NCBI RefSeq assembly: GCF_036345915.1
Contig: NZ_CP107785.1
Coordinates: 9,176,001-9,240,000, forward strand
Length of the DNA: 64,000 nt
DNA from: Nocardia sp. NBC_00565
GTDB lineage: Bacteria; Actinomycetota; Actinomycetes; Mycobacteriales; Mycobacteriaceae
Direction: 5' to 3'
How positions within the stretch are numbered: position 1 is the first letter of the stretch; each line of letters opens with the position of its first letter. The translations under genes and the position numbers were made by a program. Below the pieces are notes generated by a model. The model did not search any database. It saw only the letters and a program-made list of their open reading frames with translations, and was not told where the DNA came from. Of this stretch, positions 34,735 through 43,063 are shown in pieces.

Positions 34735-36297
34735 ATGAGACCAGCATCGCGCAGCGATTCGATGAGGGGTGGTGGCCGGGTGGCAGGTGGGCCGGAGACT
34801 GCCGTAGTTCCGGAGCACCTCGATGTCGTGATCGTCGGCGCTGGGCTATCCGGCATCGGCGCCGCGTATCGCCTGCAGACCGAATGCCCCGGCCAGACCT
34901 ATGCCGTGCTGGAGGCGCGCGAGTCGCTGGGCGGGACCTGGGATCTGTTCCGCTACCCCGGAATTCGCTCGGATTCGGATATGTTCACCCTCGGCTACCC
35001 GTTCAAGCCGTGGCGGGATGCGAAGTCGATCGCCGACGGTCCGTCGATCCTGCGCTATGTCGAGGAGGCGGCCGCGGAGTTCGGTATCGACCGGCACATC
35101 CGGTACGGCAGCAAGGTCATCGGTGCCGACTGGTCCACCGAGTCGGCGCGCTGGACGCTCACGCTCGAACAGCGCGCCGGGGACGACCTGGTACATCGCA
35201 CCCTGACCTGCAATTTCCTGTATGCCTGCGCCGGGTACTACAACTACGACCAAGGTCACGCGCCGGAGTTTCCCGGAATTGATTCGTTCACCGGGCAGGT
35301 CGTCCATCCGCAGTTCTGGCCCGAAGAACTCGACTACGCAGGCAAGCGCGTCGTCGTCATCGGCAGCGGCGCCACCGCCGTGACGCTGGTGCCCGCCATG
35401 GCCGATCAGGCCGAGTCGGTGACCATGCTGCAGCGCACGCCGACCTGGATCAGTGCCGTCCCCGGTCGTGACAAGCAAGCCGACAAGATCCGCGAGTTGC
35501 TGCCACCGAAGTTGGCGCACCGGGTGATTCGCACCAAGAAGATCCTGTTCAGCATCGGCTTCTACCAGTACTGCCGCCGCCGTCCGCAGGCGGCTCGCAA
35601 ATTGCTCACCGGCTTGACGACCCGAATCCTCAAGGATGAGCAGGCCGTTGCCGAACACTTCACCCCGACCTACGACCCGTGGGACCAGCGCCTGTGCGCC
35701 GTTCCCGACGCCGACTTCTTCAAGGCGATGAAGAAGGGTAAGGCGCAGGTCGTCACCGATCACATCGAAACCTTTGTGCCCGAAGGGATCCGGCTCAAGT
35801 CCGGCCGAGTCCTGCCGGCCGATATCGTCGTCACCGCGACCGGGCTGCGGCTGCTGGCCTTCGGCGGCATCGCATTGCGGGTCGACGGTCGGGCGGTGAA
35901 CCTGTCGGAGCAGTTCGTCTGGCAGGGGGCCATGCTCACCGGCGTGCCCAACTTCGCCGTCTGCATCGGCTACACCAATTCCTCCTGGACCCTGCGTGCC
36001 GACCTGACTTCCCGGCTGGTGTGCAAAGTCCTGAACCATATGGACCGCAAAGCTTATGCCGCGGTAGTGCCGAAGCCGGACGGCAAGCTCGACGAGCGTC
36101 CGCTACTGGATCTGGCCGCCGGCTATGTGCAGCGCTCGATCGCGGACTTTCCCCGGCAGGGCGACCGGCATCCGTGGAAGGTACGGCAGAACTACCTGCT
36201 CGACTCCGCCACCACGATGCGCACCAGTCTGTCGAAGACGCTGGCGTCGACACCGAAGTCTGCGGTGCGTCAGCGTGATCTGACGGTCAGTCGCTGA
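34735..36297 (+). CDS. Flavin-containing Baeyer-Villiger-type monooxygenase
   Basis: A 520-residue enzyme using FAD and NADPH to insert oxygen into ketones, or to oxidise sulfur compounds as EthA does. Two Rossmann motifs are present: VIVGAGLSGIGAAYRLQ and VVVIGSGATAVTLVP. Between them is the Baeyer-Villiger fingerprint FTGQVVHPQFWP. WDLFRYPGIRSDSDMFTLGY is typical of the group. EthA-like enzymes activate ethionamide; the true substrate here is unknown. ATG 34735 (with GGAG) or 34762 may start it. It is divergent from the AraC gene, and its end overlaps the FAD hydroxylase end by 11 bp. Confidence 0.9.
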   Translation: MRPASRSDSMRGGGRVAGGPETAVVPEHLDVVIVGAGLSGIGAAYRLQTECPGQTYAVLEARESLGGTWDLFRYPGIRSDSDMFTLGYPFKPWRDAKSIADGPSILRYVEEAAAEFGIDRHIRYGSKVIGADWSTESARWTLTLEQRAGDDLVHRTLTCNFLYACAGYYNYDQGHAPEFPGIDSFTGQVVHPQFWPEELDYAGKRVVVIGSGATAVTLVPAMADQAESVTMLQRTPTWISAVPGRDKQADKIRELLPPKLAHRVIRTKKILFSIGFYQYCRRRPQAARKLLTGLTTRILKDEQAVAEHFTPTYDPWDQRLCAVPDADFFKAMKKGKAQVVTDHIETFVPEGIRLKSGRVLPADIVVTATGLRLLAFGGIALRVDGRAVNLSEQFVWQGAMLTGVPNFAVCIGYTNSSWTLRADLTSRLVCKVLNHMDRKAYAAVVPKPDGKLDERPLLDLAAGYVQRSIADFPRQGDRHPWKVRQNYLLDSATTMRTSLSKTLASTPKSAVRQRDLTVSR

Positions 36298-37516
36298 ATT
36301 GCCGTGCCACCGGCTGGGTCTCCCAGCCGACGCGGTAGTCGAACATCCAATTCAACGGGGCAACACCAGATTTGGCCGCCTTCTTCAGGAAGTACGGGGT
36401 CAGCAGCCGAACTATGAGTCGGCCCAGGCCATTCGACGCTTTGTCGCCGCTGGTCTGCGCGCCATAGGCGACGACCCGCTCCACCCGCGCCCTGCGGCGG
36501 TCTTCGTAGGCCGCTAGGGCCGCGGCGGTGTCCGGGATATCGCGCAGGCAGATCGCCAGTGTCACAGCATCTTCCACGGCCATCGATACGCCCTGACCGG
36601 AAGAGGAGGCCACGGCGTGCGCGGCATCGCCGACGATCACCATGTTGTCGTTGTGCCACTGCCGGACCGTCGGCATGTCGTACTGGTTGAACGCTGGGAC
36701 GAAGGTGTCGTCCGAGGTGGCGGCGACGATGCGGGCCGCCGGGCCGCGATCGGCCGATAGCAACGCGACGAGCTGTTCGCGCCACTGTGCCGACGTGGTG
36801 TGCGCGGTGCCTGAAAGTTCCTGTGCACTGGGCATATTGGCGAACCACCAGATCTCGCCGTCCGGTGCGACGAAGCAGCCGAAGAACGCCTTCTTGCCGA
36901 AGACCATGTTGTAGATGCCGGGACGCAGGCCGAGTTCGCGGTGCAGTCCCCGATCGGTGACGAAGCCGCCGAGCCCGTAGATGCCGAGGAAATGCGCCTT
37001 CGGTGCGGCCGGATCGATGATTTCCCTGGTGCGGGAGCGGATTCCGTCCGCGCCGATCAACACGTCGGCCTCGATCGTGGTGCCGTCGGCGAAGCTCGCG
37101 CGTACGCCGTCGGCGGTCGCGGTGGCGTCCACCAGCCGCTTGTCGTACTCGAATCGCACCCCGCGCCGGGTCGCCTCGGCATTGAGTGCCCGGTACATAT
37201 CGCGCCGCTTGATGCTGTGGGTGACCGTGCCATCGGGGAGTGTGCCGCCGATCGGCATATCGGTGATGTGCTTGCCCGCGCTGGTCGAGAACGACAGCGT
37301 GGCGGTCGGATATCCGATATCGGTCACCACGTGCTGCGCGTCGAGCAGGGCCAGCGCCGACAGCCCGTTCACCGCCACCGTCAGGAATGCGCCGATCTGT
37401 TCGGCCGCGGCCTCCTGGTAGGCCTCGCACACGATCGGCTCCACTCCCGCCCGCTGCAACGCCATCGCGGTGACCGGGCCGGCGATCCCGCCGCCGATGA
37501 TCAGTGCCTTCTTCAT
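36287..37516 (-). CDS. FAD-dependent hydroxylase/monooxygenase
   Basis: A 409-residue aromatic-hydroxylase-type flavoprotein. The N-terminal FAD motif is LIIGGGIAGPVTAMALQRAG, the DG motif is DVLIGADGIRSRTREIID, and GDAAHAVASSSGQGVSMAVE binds the ribityl chain. It is clearly a paralogue of the gene at 9213-10424 (same length, same blocks). ATG 37516 has GGGAGACACACC before it; the upstream frame is the promoter. It is divergent from a marR gene with two small palindromes between, so MarR control is likely. Confidence 0.9.
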   Translation of the reverse strand: MKKALIIGGGIAGPVTAMALQRAGVEPIVCEAYQEAAAEQIGAFLTVAVNGLSALALLDAQHVVTDIGYPTATLSFSTSAGKHITDMPIGGTLPDGTVTHSIKRRDMYRALNAEATRRGVRFEYDKRLVDATATADGVRASFADGTTIEADVLIGADGIRSRTREIIDPAAPKAHFLGIYGLGGFVTDRGLHRELGLRPGIYNMVFGKKAFFGCFVAPDGEIWWFANMPSAQELSGTAHTTSAQWREQLVALLSADRGPAARIVAATSDDTFVPAFNQYDMPTVRQWHNDNMVIVGDAAHAVASSSGQGVSMAVEDAVTLAICLRDIPDTAAALAAYEDRRRARVERVVAYGAQTSGDKASNGLGRLIVRLLTPYFLKKAAKSGVAPLNWMFDYRVGWETQPVARQFSD

Positions 37517-37552
37517 GGTGTGTCTCCCGAATCTCTCTCGACTCCGATGTAT

Positions 37553-37583
37553 CTTGATTGTCAAGACATAGGTAGTTTGACTA
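37553..37583. promoter_or_regulatory. Two palindromes between the FAD hydroxylase and marR
   Basis: CTTGA-TTG-TCAAG at 37553-37565 and TAGT-TTG-ACTA at 37573-37583, both perfect around the same TTG core and 19 bp apart centre to centre. TTGA/TCAA elements of this size are typical MarR sites. A further TGTCAAGAG overlaps the marR start. Control of both divergent genes by the adjacent MarR is inferred. Confidence 0.65.
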
Positions 37584-37596
37584 TCGAGAGGTTTGA

Positions 37597-38067
37597 ATGT
37601 CAAGAGAAAATTTGAGCGAGCTGGTCGAGCAGGCCGGACGTGCGGCGCAAGCGCTACAGGCGGCCGTGGACGGGGTCGATCAGGCCGCCGCCGCGGTACT
37701 CGGCGTCAACCGCACCGACCTGCGCTGCCTGGAGATTCTCTGGCAGGGGGAGTCGACCCCCGGTGAACTCGCCGCCGAACTCGGCCTCACCAGCGGCAGC
37801 GTCACCACCATGCTGGACCGCCTGGCGAAACTCGACTACGTCGCGCGCCACCCCGAACCCGGCGACCGGCGCAAGGTCAAGATCCGCATCACCGACGCCG
37901 CGACCGCCGAGGTCATGCAGATCTACGGCCCGATCGCCCAAGAGGGCGCGACCGAGGTGGCCCGCTACAGCGACGCCGAACTCCGCACCGTCATCGACTA
38001 CCTCCGCCGCGCCCGCGAACTCCAGGAACGCCACCGAACCCGAATCGCGGATCTCCCCAAACGCTGA
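37597..38067 (+). CDS. MarR-family transcriptional regulator
   Basis: A 156-residue dimeric winged-helix repressor: NRTDLRCLEILWQGESTPGE, LGLTSGSVTTMLDRLAKLDY (recognition helix), VARHPEPGDRRKVKIRITDA (wing). Typical inducers are phenolic compounds, fitting the divergent aromatic-type hydroxylase. The ATG lies right after the palindromes. It converges on the VOC gene with no bases between the stops. Confidence 0.9.
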   Translation: MSRENLSELVEQAGRAAQALQAAVDGVDQAAAAVLGVNRTDLRCLEILWQGESTPGELAAELGLTSGSVTTMLDRLAKLDYVARHPEPGDRRKVKIRITDAATAEVMQIYGPIAQEGATEVARYSDAELRTVIDYLRRARELQERHRTRIADLPKR

Positions 38068-38481
38068 CTACTTGCGAACAATCAGCTCCAGCGCGATATT
38101 GTCCGGATCCCGGAACTCCAGGATGTAGCTGACCCCGATGTCCTTGATCTCCTCCCGCGCCACCCCGCATGCGTCGAGATGTGCTGCGGCAGCCTCCAAT
38201 TCGGCCAGCGACCCCAGCGGAAACGCGAGGTGATCCAGCCCAACCCGATTCTCGTCGAAGATGTCGTTCCCCACCGGCCGCAACCCGATCATCCCGTGCT
38301 CCATCCGATAGATCACCCCACCGAACAAGAACCCCAACCGCTCCCGAGTCGCCGCATCCGCGTCCGTGGGCACCTCGAGCGCCACCGGCCACCCGAACAC
38401 CTTCTCGTAGAACGCCCGCGACCTCCCGATATCGCAAACCGTAAGTCGGACATGAGCAATGGCGCCGGTAGTAATCGTCAT
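38068..38481 (-). CDS. VOC-family (glyoxalase/dioxygenase-like) protein
   Basis: A 137-residue protein with paired beta-alpha-beta-beta-beta units: AHVRLTVCDIGRSRAFYEKV at the start and VGLDHLAFPLGSLAELEAAA followed by ILEFRDPDNIALELIV at the end. Metal ligands would be the first His, Glu/His in the middle and the last Glu. Members are glyoxalase I, fosfomycin-resistance proteins and ring-cleavage dioxygenases; the activity here is unknown. ATG 38481 is the conserved start. Confidence 0.85.
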   Translation of the reverse strand: MTITTGAIAHVRLTVCDIGRSRAFYEKVFGWPVALEVPTDADAATRERLGFLFGGVIYRMEHGMIGLRPVGNDIFDENRVGLDHLAFPLGSLAELEAAAAHLDACGVAREEIKDIGVSYILEFRDPDNIALELIVRK

Positions 38482-38574
38482 GCCCCCATGCTGGCACCAC
38501 ACCCCCGTTACCCGCCGGTCCCAACGCCCGTTTAGGTGATCCGCCCACGCATGCTGTAGCGTTGCTCCTACCGA

Positions 38575-38648
38575 CGCGGGGTGGAGCAGCTCGGTAGCTC
38601 GCTGGGCTCATAACCCAGAGGTCGCAGGTTCAAATCCTGTCCCCGCTA
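38575..38648 (+). tRNA. Initiator tRNA-Met (CAT anticodon)
   Basis: A full cloverleaf can be drawn: acceptor CGCGGGG with CCCCGCT, D arm GAGC/GCTC, anticodon stem CTGGG/CCCAG with loop CTCATAA, and T arm GCAGG/CCTGT around TTCAAAT. The first acceptor pair is a C-T mismatch and the anticodon stem has three G-C pairs, the two marks of an initiator tRNA. The sequence is essentially that of mycobacterial tRNA-fMet. The CCA end is not encoded (CA AG follows). Confidence 0.97.
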
Positions 38649-38653
38649 CAAGC

Positions 38654-38693
38654 GGCCCAGGCCAGAGGGTTTTCGAACTCTCTGGCCTGGGCC
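38654..38693 (+). terminator. Intrinsic terminator of the initiator tRNA
   Basis: Perfect 14-bp stem (GGCCCAGGCCAGAG and its complement) with a 12-base loop, followed by ATTTTTC. It begins 6 bp after the tRNA. Confidence 0.92.
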
Positions 38694-38714
38694 ATTTTTC
38701 GGTCCACTAGACCT

Positions 38715-38955
38715 TTACTCGACTTTTTGGCCTGGGAACACGGCGTCCTGGATGGTCGCGGCCAGCGTTTACTCGGCCGCCCTCTTGTGGCGTAGGTGTT
38801 CAGGGTTTCGGTCGGATTTGCGTGTCCGACCTGATCGGCGACCATGACGGCCGACAATCCGGCGTCCAGGCCGAGGTCGATCAGCAGCTTGTGCAAGGAG
38901 TGGCCGGTGATGGAGTCAACCAAACCGGGGGCCGTCCCGCGGGTGGATGGAGCGT
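38715..38955 (-). pseudogene. Tyrosine integrase C-terminal remnant
   Basis: The minus strand reads GHSLHKLLIDLGLDAGLSAV, MVADQVGHANPTETLNTYAT and, after a one-base frameshift, LAATIQDAVFPGQKVE before TAA (38715-38717). This is the catalytic end of a phage-type integrase: the GH motif and the nucleophile Tyr are present, but the HxxR arginine has become His. The N-terminal domains are absent. It lies 66 bp from the tRNA 3' end and points towards it, the usual place of the integrase of an element inserted at a tRNA. Confidence 0.75.
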
Positions 38956-39103
38956 CACATGGTTGCATCACGTCGACTCGCAATAAGCGTGGGGCGACAG
39001 TAGAGAAAGAGGCAATTAGCCGAACCAACAATGTGGTGTAGCGACGAGGGACCGAAGACTGGGCATACCTACGGTAGTCACACTCGAGTGAGGCCTGTCA
39101 CAT

Positions 39104-39118
39104 TTCCGTGTAGCGGAA
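39104..39118 (+). promoter_or_regulatory. Inverted repeat upstream of the permease gene
   Basis: TTCCG-N5-CGGAA, 30 bp before the ATG of the nucleobase permease, followed by a further TTTCCG at 39124. A separate perfect 10-bp palindrome, CACTCGAGTG, is at 39081-39090. A role in control of purine or pyrimidine uptake is only inferred from position. Confidence 0.4.
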
Positions 39119-39148
39119 CATCATTTCCGCGGTCGGAGAGGATGAGGT

Positions 39149-40546
39149 ATGGGGATGTTGACTTGGCGTCGCGGCCGGGCGGACAGTGGACGACCGGAGG
39201 ATGCAAGACACTCGCCGGGACAGTTGGCCGCCTACGGAGCCCAGCACATTCTGACGATGTACGGGGGTGTGATCGCGCCACCGCTCATCGTCGGCGGCGC
39301 GGCCGGGCTATCCGCCGCCGACATCGGATTACTGGTGACGGCGGCCCTATTCGTATCGGGCCTCGCCACGCTGCTGCAAACCCTCGGAATCGGACCGTTC
39401 GGCAGCCGATTGCCCATCGTGCAGGGGGTTTCCTTCGCCGGCGTATCGACCATGGTGGCGATTGCCACCACCGGCGGGTTACGTCCGGTATTCGGCTCCA
39501 TCATCGTCGCCGGGGTAATCGGCCTGGTGCTGTCATCGTTCTTCGCGCAACTGGTGCGATTGTTCCCCGCGGTGGTGACGGGCACGATCATCACCGTGAT
39601 CGGCCTTTCACTGATGCCGGTCGCCTTCAACTGGGCAATGGGCAACAGCTCCGCCGCACCCGACTACGGTTCCCTGGCCAACATCGGATTCGCCGGCCTG
39701 ACGCTGCTGATCATTCTGGTGATCAGTCGCCTGTTCCAGGGCGCGTTGTCGCGACTGTCGATTCTTATCGGGCTGGTGCTCGGTACCGTCATCGCGGGGT
39801 GCGCAGGCAAGGCCGATTTCTCCGACGTGGGCGACGCCCGCCTGGTCGCGCCGCCGCAACTGCTGCACTTCGGGGCGCCGACCTTCGAAGTCGGGGCCAT
39901 CGTCGCGATGACAATCGTGATCCTGGTGACCCTGATCGAAACCACGGCCGACATCCTCACGATCGGTGAAATCGTCGGAACCGACGTCGATGCCAGGCGC
40001 GTGGCGGACGGGTTGCGAGCCGACATGCTGTCGACGACGGTTGCGCCGGTCTTCGGATCCTTCACCTGCAGCGCATTCGCACAAAACGTCGGCCTGGTCG
40101 CACTGACCGGAATCAAAAGCAGGTTCGTAGTGGCGACCGGCGGCCTGATTCTCCTGCTGCTCGGCCTGCTCCCGGTGGTCGGCGCGATAGTCGCCGGAAT
40201 TCCGTACCCGGTACTCGGCGGCGCCGGACTCGTGCTCTTCGGATCGGTTGCGGCGAGCGGGATTCGCACCCTGTCCCGGGTGGACTACCAGGACAATCTC
40301 AACATGATCATCGTCGCGGTCGGCATCGGCTTCGGCCTCATACCCGTTGCGGCACCGGAATTCTGGGACGCCCTCCCCGAAAGAATCGCCGTGGTCCTGA
40401 ACTCCGGAATCAGCGCCGCCGCAGTCGCCGCCGTCCTGCTCAACCTGGCCTTCAACGAATGGAAATTCGGCAAACGACCGGGTTCCTCCGTCCTCGCCGC
40501 AGCGGTCGACGAACGGGACCGGCTCGACAACGACGTCAAGCCATAA
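39149..40546 (+). CDS. NCS2-family xanthine/uracil permease
   Basis: A 465-residue nucleobase:cation symporter with 12-14 helices. Marks of the family: AYGAQHILTMYGGVIAPPLI in helix 1, NWAMGN after helix 5, and the signature FTCSAFAQNVGLVALTGIKS, including the QN pair. This branch (with TMYGGVIAPP) usually carries xanthine or uric acid rather than uracil. GGAGAGGATGAGGT precedes the ATG; a second ATG two codons on is possible. No catabolic genes are adjacent. Confidence 0.9.
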   Translation: MGMLTWRRGRADSGRPEDARHSPGQLAAYGAQHILTMYGGVIAPPLIVGGAAGLSAADIGLLVTAALFVSGLATLLQTLGIGPFGSRLPIVQGVSFAGVSTMVAIATTGGLRPVFGSIIVAGVIGLVLSSFFAQLVRLFPAVVTGTIITVIGLSLMPVAFNWAMGNSSAAPDYGSLANIGFAGLTLLIILVISRLFQGALSRLSILIGLVLGTVIAGCAGKADFSDVGDARLVAPPQLLHFGAPTFEVGAIVAMTIVILVTLIETTADILTIGEIVGTDVDARRVADGLRADMLSTTVAPVFGSFTCSAFAQNVGLVALTGIKSRFVVATGGLILLLLGLLPVVGAIVAGIPYPVLGGAGLVLFGSVAASGIRTLSRVDYQDNLNMIIVAVGIGFGLIPVAAPEFWDALPERIAVVLNSGISAAAVAAVLLNLAFNEWKFGKRPGSSVLAAAVDERDRLDNDVKP

Positions 40547-40954
40547 GCACCCGGTCCGCACACGGTGACGCGATGGGCACAGTTAACTCAACATTCAGTG
40601 TTCCCTGATCGAACCGGCGATTAGGCCGAAAAATGGGGTGCTGGTGGAAGGCGCAGAGACAGTCAAGCAGGTGTTCCGGAGCATTTCTACACGTCTCCGG
40701 ACCTTCCTGAGGGATACCCGCACACCAACATGTGCTTGGCCAGGCGCGGCGCTTGTGGTTTGAGACCTTGCTGGAACAGATTGCCCTGAGTGCCAACAGA
40801 ACGTGCGCCAATGATGGTGTCAGACAACGAGATCGGACTGGCAGACGGTTCCTGAAGGAACGGATTCAGGAACCGTATCCGGATCGATCGCCCGTGGCTC
40901 CGGCGCTCACGTATGCTATGCGGAATAGTAGTTCCGTTTGTAGGGAGTCCACCG
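40547..40954. other. Intergenic region with one inverted repeat
   Basis: About 400 bp without a clear gene. One plus-strand frame near 40665-40780 looks coding-like (PEHFYTSPDLPEGYPHTNMC, then LARR) but has no start and stops at 40786; it may be a remnant of an unknown gene. At 40845-40876 a perfect 11-bp inverted repeat (ACGGTTCCTGA with 10-bp spacer) lies 79 bp before the esterase start, as an operator or hairpin. Confidence 0.5.
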
Positions 40955-42097
40955 ATGCGCCACATTCGAGCGGCCTTGCTCGTCGCCGCCATCATGATCG
41001 TTCCAACGACCGTCGCGTGTGGCGGCACCAGCGACACCGCCGCGCCCGAGGCACCCGCGGTCGCGAAGGACTGCCCGAGCAGTCCGATGCCGGCCAACCC
41101 TGCCGGCGGCAACGGCCCGGCTGCGGCAGTCGCGACCCCCACGATCGTCGTACCGGTCGATACGAGCACCAGTACCGTCCTCAGGCCGGGCACGGCTGCG
41201 CAGATCCAATGCGGACGCACGCCGGTCACCACCCACTCCGACCTCACATATGCCACGGTGCCCTTGGTCGATGGGCAGGGCAAGCAGCTGGCGATGGACA
41301 TCCAGGTCCCGCAAACGGCCGGCCCGAAGCCGCTGGTCGTGTACGTGCCCGGCGGCGGGTTCGTCATGGCCGACAAGGGCGGAAACCTCGCCCTGCGCAC
41401 CTTCGTCGCCGAGGCCGGGTACGTCGTCGCGAGCATCCAGTACCGGGTCCAGCCCGATGGTGCGACCTACGCCGACAGCATCTCCGACGTCAAGGCCGCC
41501 ATCCGTTATCTGCGGGCACACGCCGCCGAATACGACATCAACCCTGGCTCGGTCGGCGTCTGGGGCGACTCCGCCGGTGGCTATCTGGCCGCCATGACCG
41601 GCGTCAGCAACGGCGACAAACGCTACGACATCGGCGCCGATCTGGACCAAAGTAGCGACGTGCAGGCAGTGATCGACAAGTTCGGTGCCGCCGACCTGTC
41701 ACGAGTCCAGGCCGATTTCGACCCTGATACCCAGCGGGCCATGGCCCCGCTACTCGCCTCGACTGCCAGGTATGTCAACGGGCCTACCAGCACAGCATCT
41801 CTGGCAGATGACCCGGCGGCCGTCGCGCGTGCGAACCCGATCACCTACATCAAGCCGAACGACCCGCCGTTTGTGATATTCCATGGCAGCGTGGACACCA
41901 CCATCTCGCCGAGCCAGACCCTCGAACTCCACAACGCGCTGCGTGCCGCAGGCGTCGACAGCACCCGTTATGTGGTCGAAGGTGCCGCCCATGGTGATGT
42001 GGCGTTCACCGGAAGCCCGCAGAACTCCCTGCAGTGGACCACGCAGGACGTCGCCGGTCGGCTCGTGGACTTTCTCAACCAGCACCTCGAACGATAA
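40955..42097 (+). CDS. Secreted lipoprotein esterase (alpha/beta hydrolase)
   Basis: A 380-residue protein. The signal peptide ends in a lipobox (VACGG, Cys22), so it is lipid-anchored. A linker of about 70 residues rich in Ala/Pro/Thr leads to an alpha/beta hydrolase domain of the hormone-sensitive-lipase/BD-FAE type: oxyanion VVYVPGGGFVM, nucleophile Ser in VWGDSAGGYLAAM, Asp in FHGSVDTTI and His in EGAAHGDVAF. It hydrolyses short esters or acylated polymers at the cell surface. ATG 40955 gives the signal peptide. The tetR gene converges 7 bp later. Confidence 0.88.
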   Translation: MRHIRAALLVAAIMIVPTTVACGGTSDTAAPEAPAVAKDCPSSPMPANPAGGNGPAAAVATPTIVVPVDTSTSTVLRPGTAAQIQCGRTPVTTHSDLTYATVPLVDGQGKQLAMDIQVPQTAGPKPLVVYVPGGGFVMADKGGNLALRTFVAEAGYVVASIQYRVQPDGATYADSISDVKAAIRYLRAHAAEYDINPGSVGVWGDSAGGYLAAMTGVSNGDKRYDIGADLDQSSDVQAVIDKFGAADLSRVQADFDPDTQRAMAPLLASTARYVNGPTSTASLADDPAAVARANPITYIKPNDPPFVIFHGSVDTTISPSQTLELHNALRAAGVDSTRYVVEGAAHGDVAFTGSPQNSLQWTTQDVAGRLVDFLNQHLER

Positions 42098-42104
42098 GCC
42101 GCGG

Positions 42105-42845
42105 TCAATTTCCTGGGGAGCCGGACATTCGCTCGCGCCGTTGTCGCTCCAGAGCGGCAATCTGCTGATTGGTCAGTCCGGGCTCTGGTAGCGGGGTCGG
42201 CGCCGCCCGCGCAGGTTGCAGACTGTCCATCAAGAAGCCGATCATCCGTCGATACAACCGGGGATGACTCGGCCCACCGAATTCGACCGAGGTCTGCACA
42301 GTCATCGACAACAGGAGCAGATCTCCGGCGACGAGATCCGCGCGCACCAGGCCGGCATCGCGGGCTCGTTGCACGAGCCGCTCGAGATGCTCACCGGTGC
42401 GATTGTGGCTGTCCTCCACCAACTTCGCCAGACGATGCGGCGTGCGAGGACGCGACCAGCCCAGGGTCTCGCTGTAGGACCCGCTCAGCAGCTCCCGAAG
42501 GCCACGATCGGGAGCCAGCGTCATGACCGACTTTTCCAGGAACCCAGCGATGCCGGCCCAAGGGTCGGGATCGAGGCTGGCGTCGAGTGCCTGCTGTTCG
42601 GCGCGCGCGAACTGCGGCTCGTACACCACATAGATCAAGTCGTCCTTTGTCGCGAAGGTCCGGTAGACCGTCCCCACGCCCACCTCGGCCGCCTTGGCGA
42701 CGTCGGCCAGCGCGGCGTTGCAGCCATGTTCGGCGAAAACGTCCGCGGCGGCAGTGAGAATTCGCGCGAGATTGGCTTGTGCGTCGCGCCGCAGCGGCCC
42801 CGTGCGGGCGGTGCTCCCGGGACCAGCAGCGCGCGACGGGCTCAT
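42105..42845 (-). CDS. TetR-family transcriptional regulator
   Basis: A 246-residue repressor. The helix-turn-helix is in residues 25-70: NLARILTAAADVFAEHGCNA, ALADVAKAAEVGVGTVYRTF. The C-terminal effector domain is of the SACE_7040/KsdR-like type (LRELLSGSYSETLGWSRPRT). ATG 42845 is chosen because an inverted repeat lies just before it, making the longer frame to 42899 unlikely. Its ligand is unknown; it may also act on the neighbouring esterase. Confidence 0.87.
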   Translation of the reverse strand: MSPSRAAGPGSTARTGPLRRDAQANLARILTAAADVFAEHGCNAALADVAKAAEVGVGTVYRTFATKDDLIYVVYEPQFARAEQQALDASLDPDPWAGIAGFLEKSVMTLAPDRGLRELLSGSYSETLGWSRPRTPHRLAKLVEDSHNRTGEHLERLVQRARDAGLVRADLVAGDLLLLSMTVQTSVEFGGPSHPRLYRRMIGFLMDSLQPARAAPTPLPEPGLTNQQIAALERQRRERMSGSPGN

Positions 42846-42856
42846 CCGCCCGATGC

Positions 42857-42872
42857 TACCGGTTGCTCGGTA
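42857..42872 (-). promoter_or_regulatory. Probable TetR operator
   Basis: TACCG-N6-CGGTA, 11 bp before the tetR start codon. The size and position suit autoregulation. Confidence 0.55.
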
Positions 42873-42935
42873 AACCGATGATGCTAGATCCGTCGCCACC
42901 AGCTACTTCCGATGCAAGGTTTCCGGTGAAAGGGG

Positions 42936-42966
42936 AACGGCCCGGAACGTGGTGTTCCGGGCCGTT
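42936..42966 (+). terminator. Strong terminator without an obvious gene before it
   Basis: Perfect 13-bp stem AACGGCCCGGAAC with a 5-base loop and a following TTT on the plus strand (T run to 42969). The only genes nearby are on the minus strand (tetR starting at 42845, cutinase ending at 43064), so the transcript it ends is unknown; a short RNA from 42875-42935 is possible. Confidence 0.8.
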
Positions 42967-43063
42967 TTTCGCTGCTGTTCGGAATCTTGGCTGGGCTCAG
43001 GATTTCGAGCCCGGTCAGTGGTGCGTTCGGGTCTGCGCCACCCAGTAGGTGGGCGGCGGGTGA

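Noticed and set aside
36287..36297. 11-bp overlap of two convergent genes as a sign of an error
   Set aside because: Both proteins end at normal places for their families; short tail-to-tail overlaps are common.
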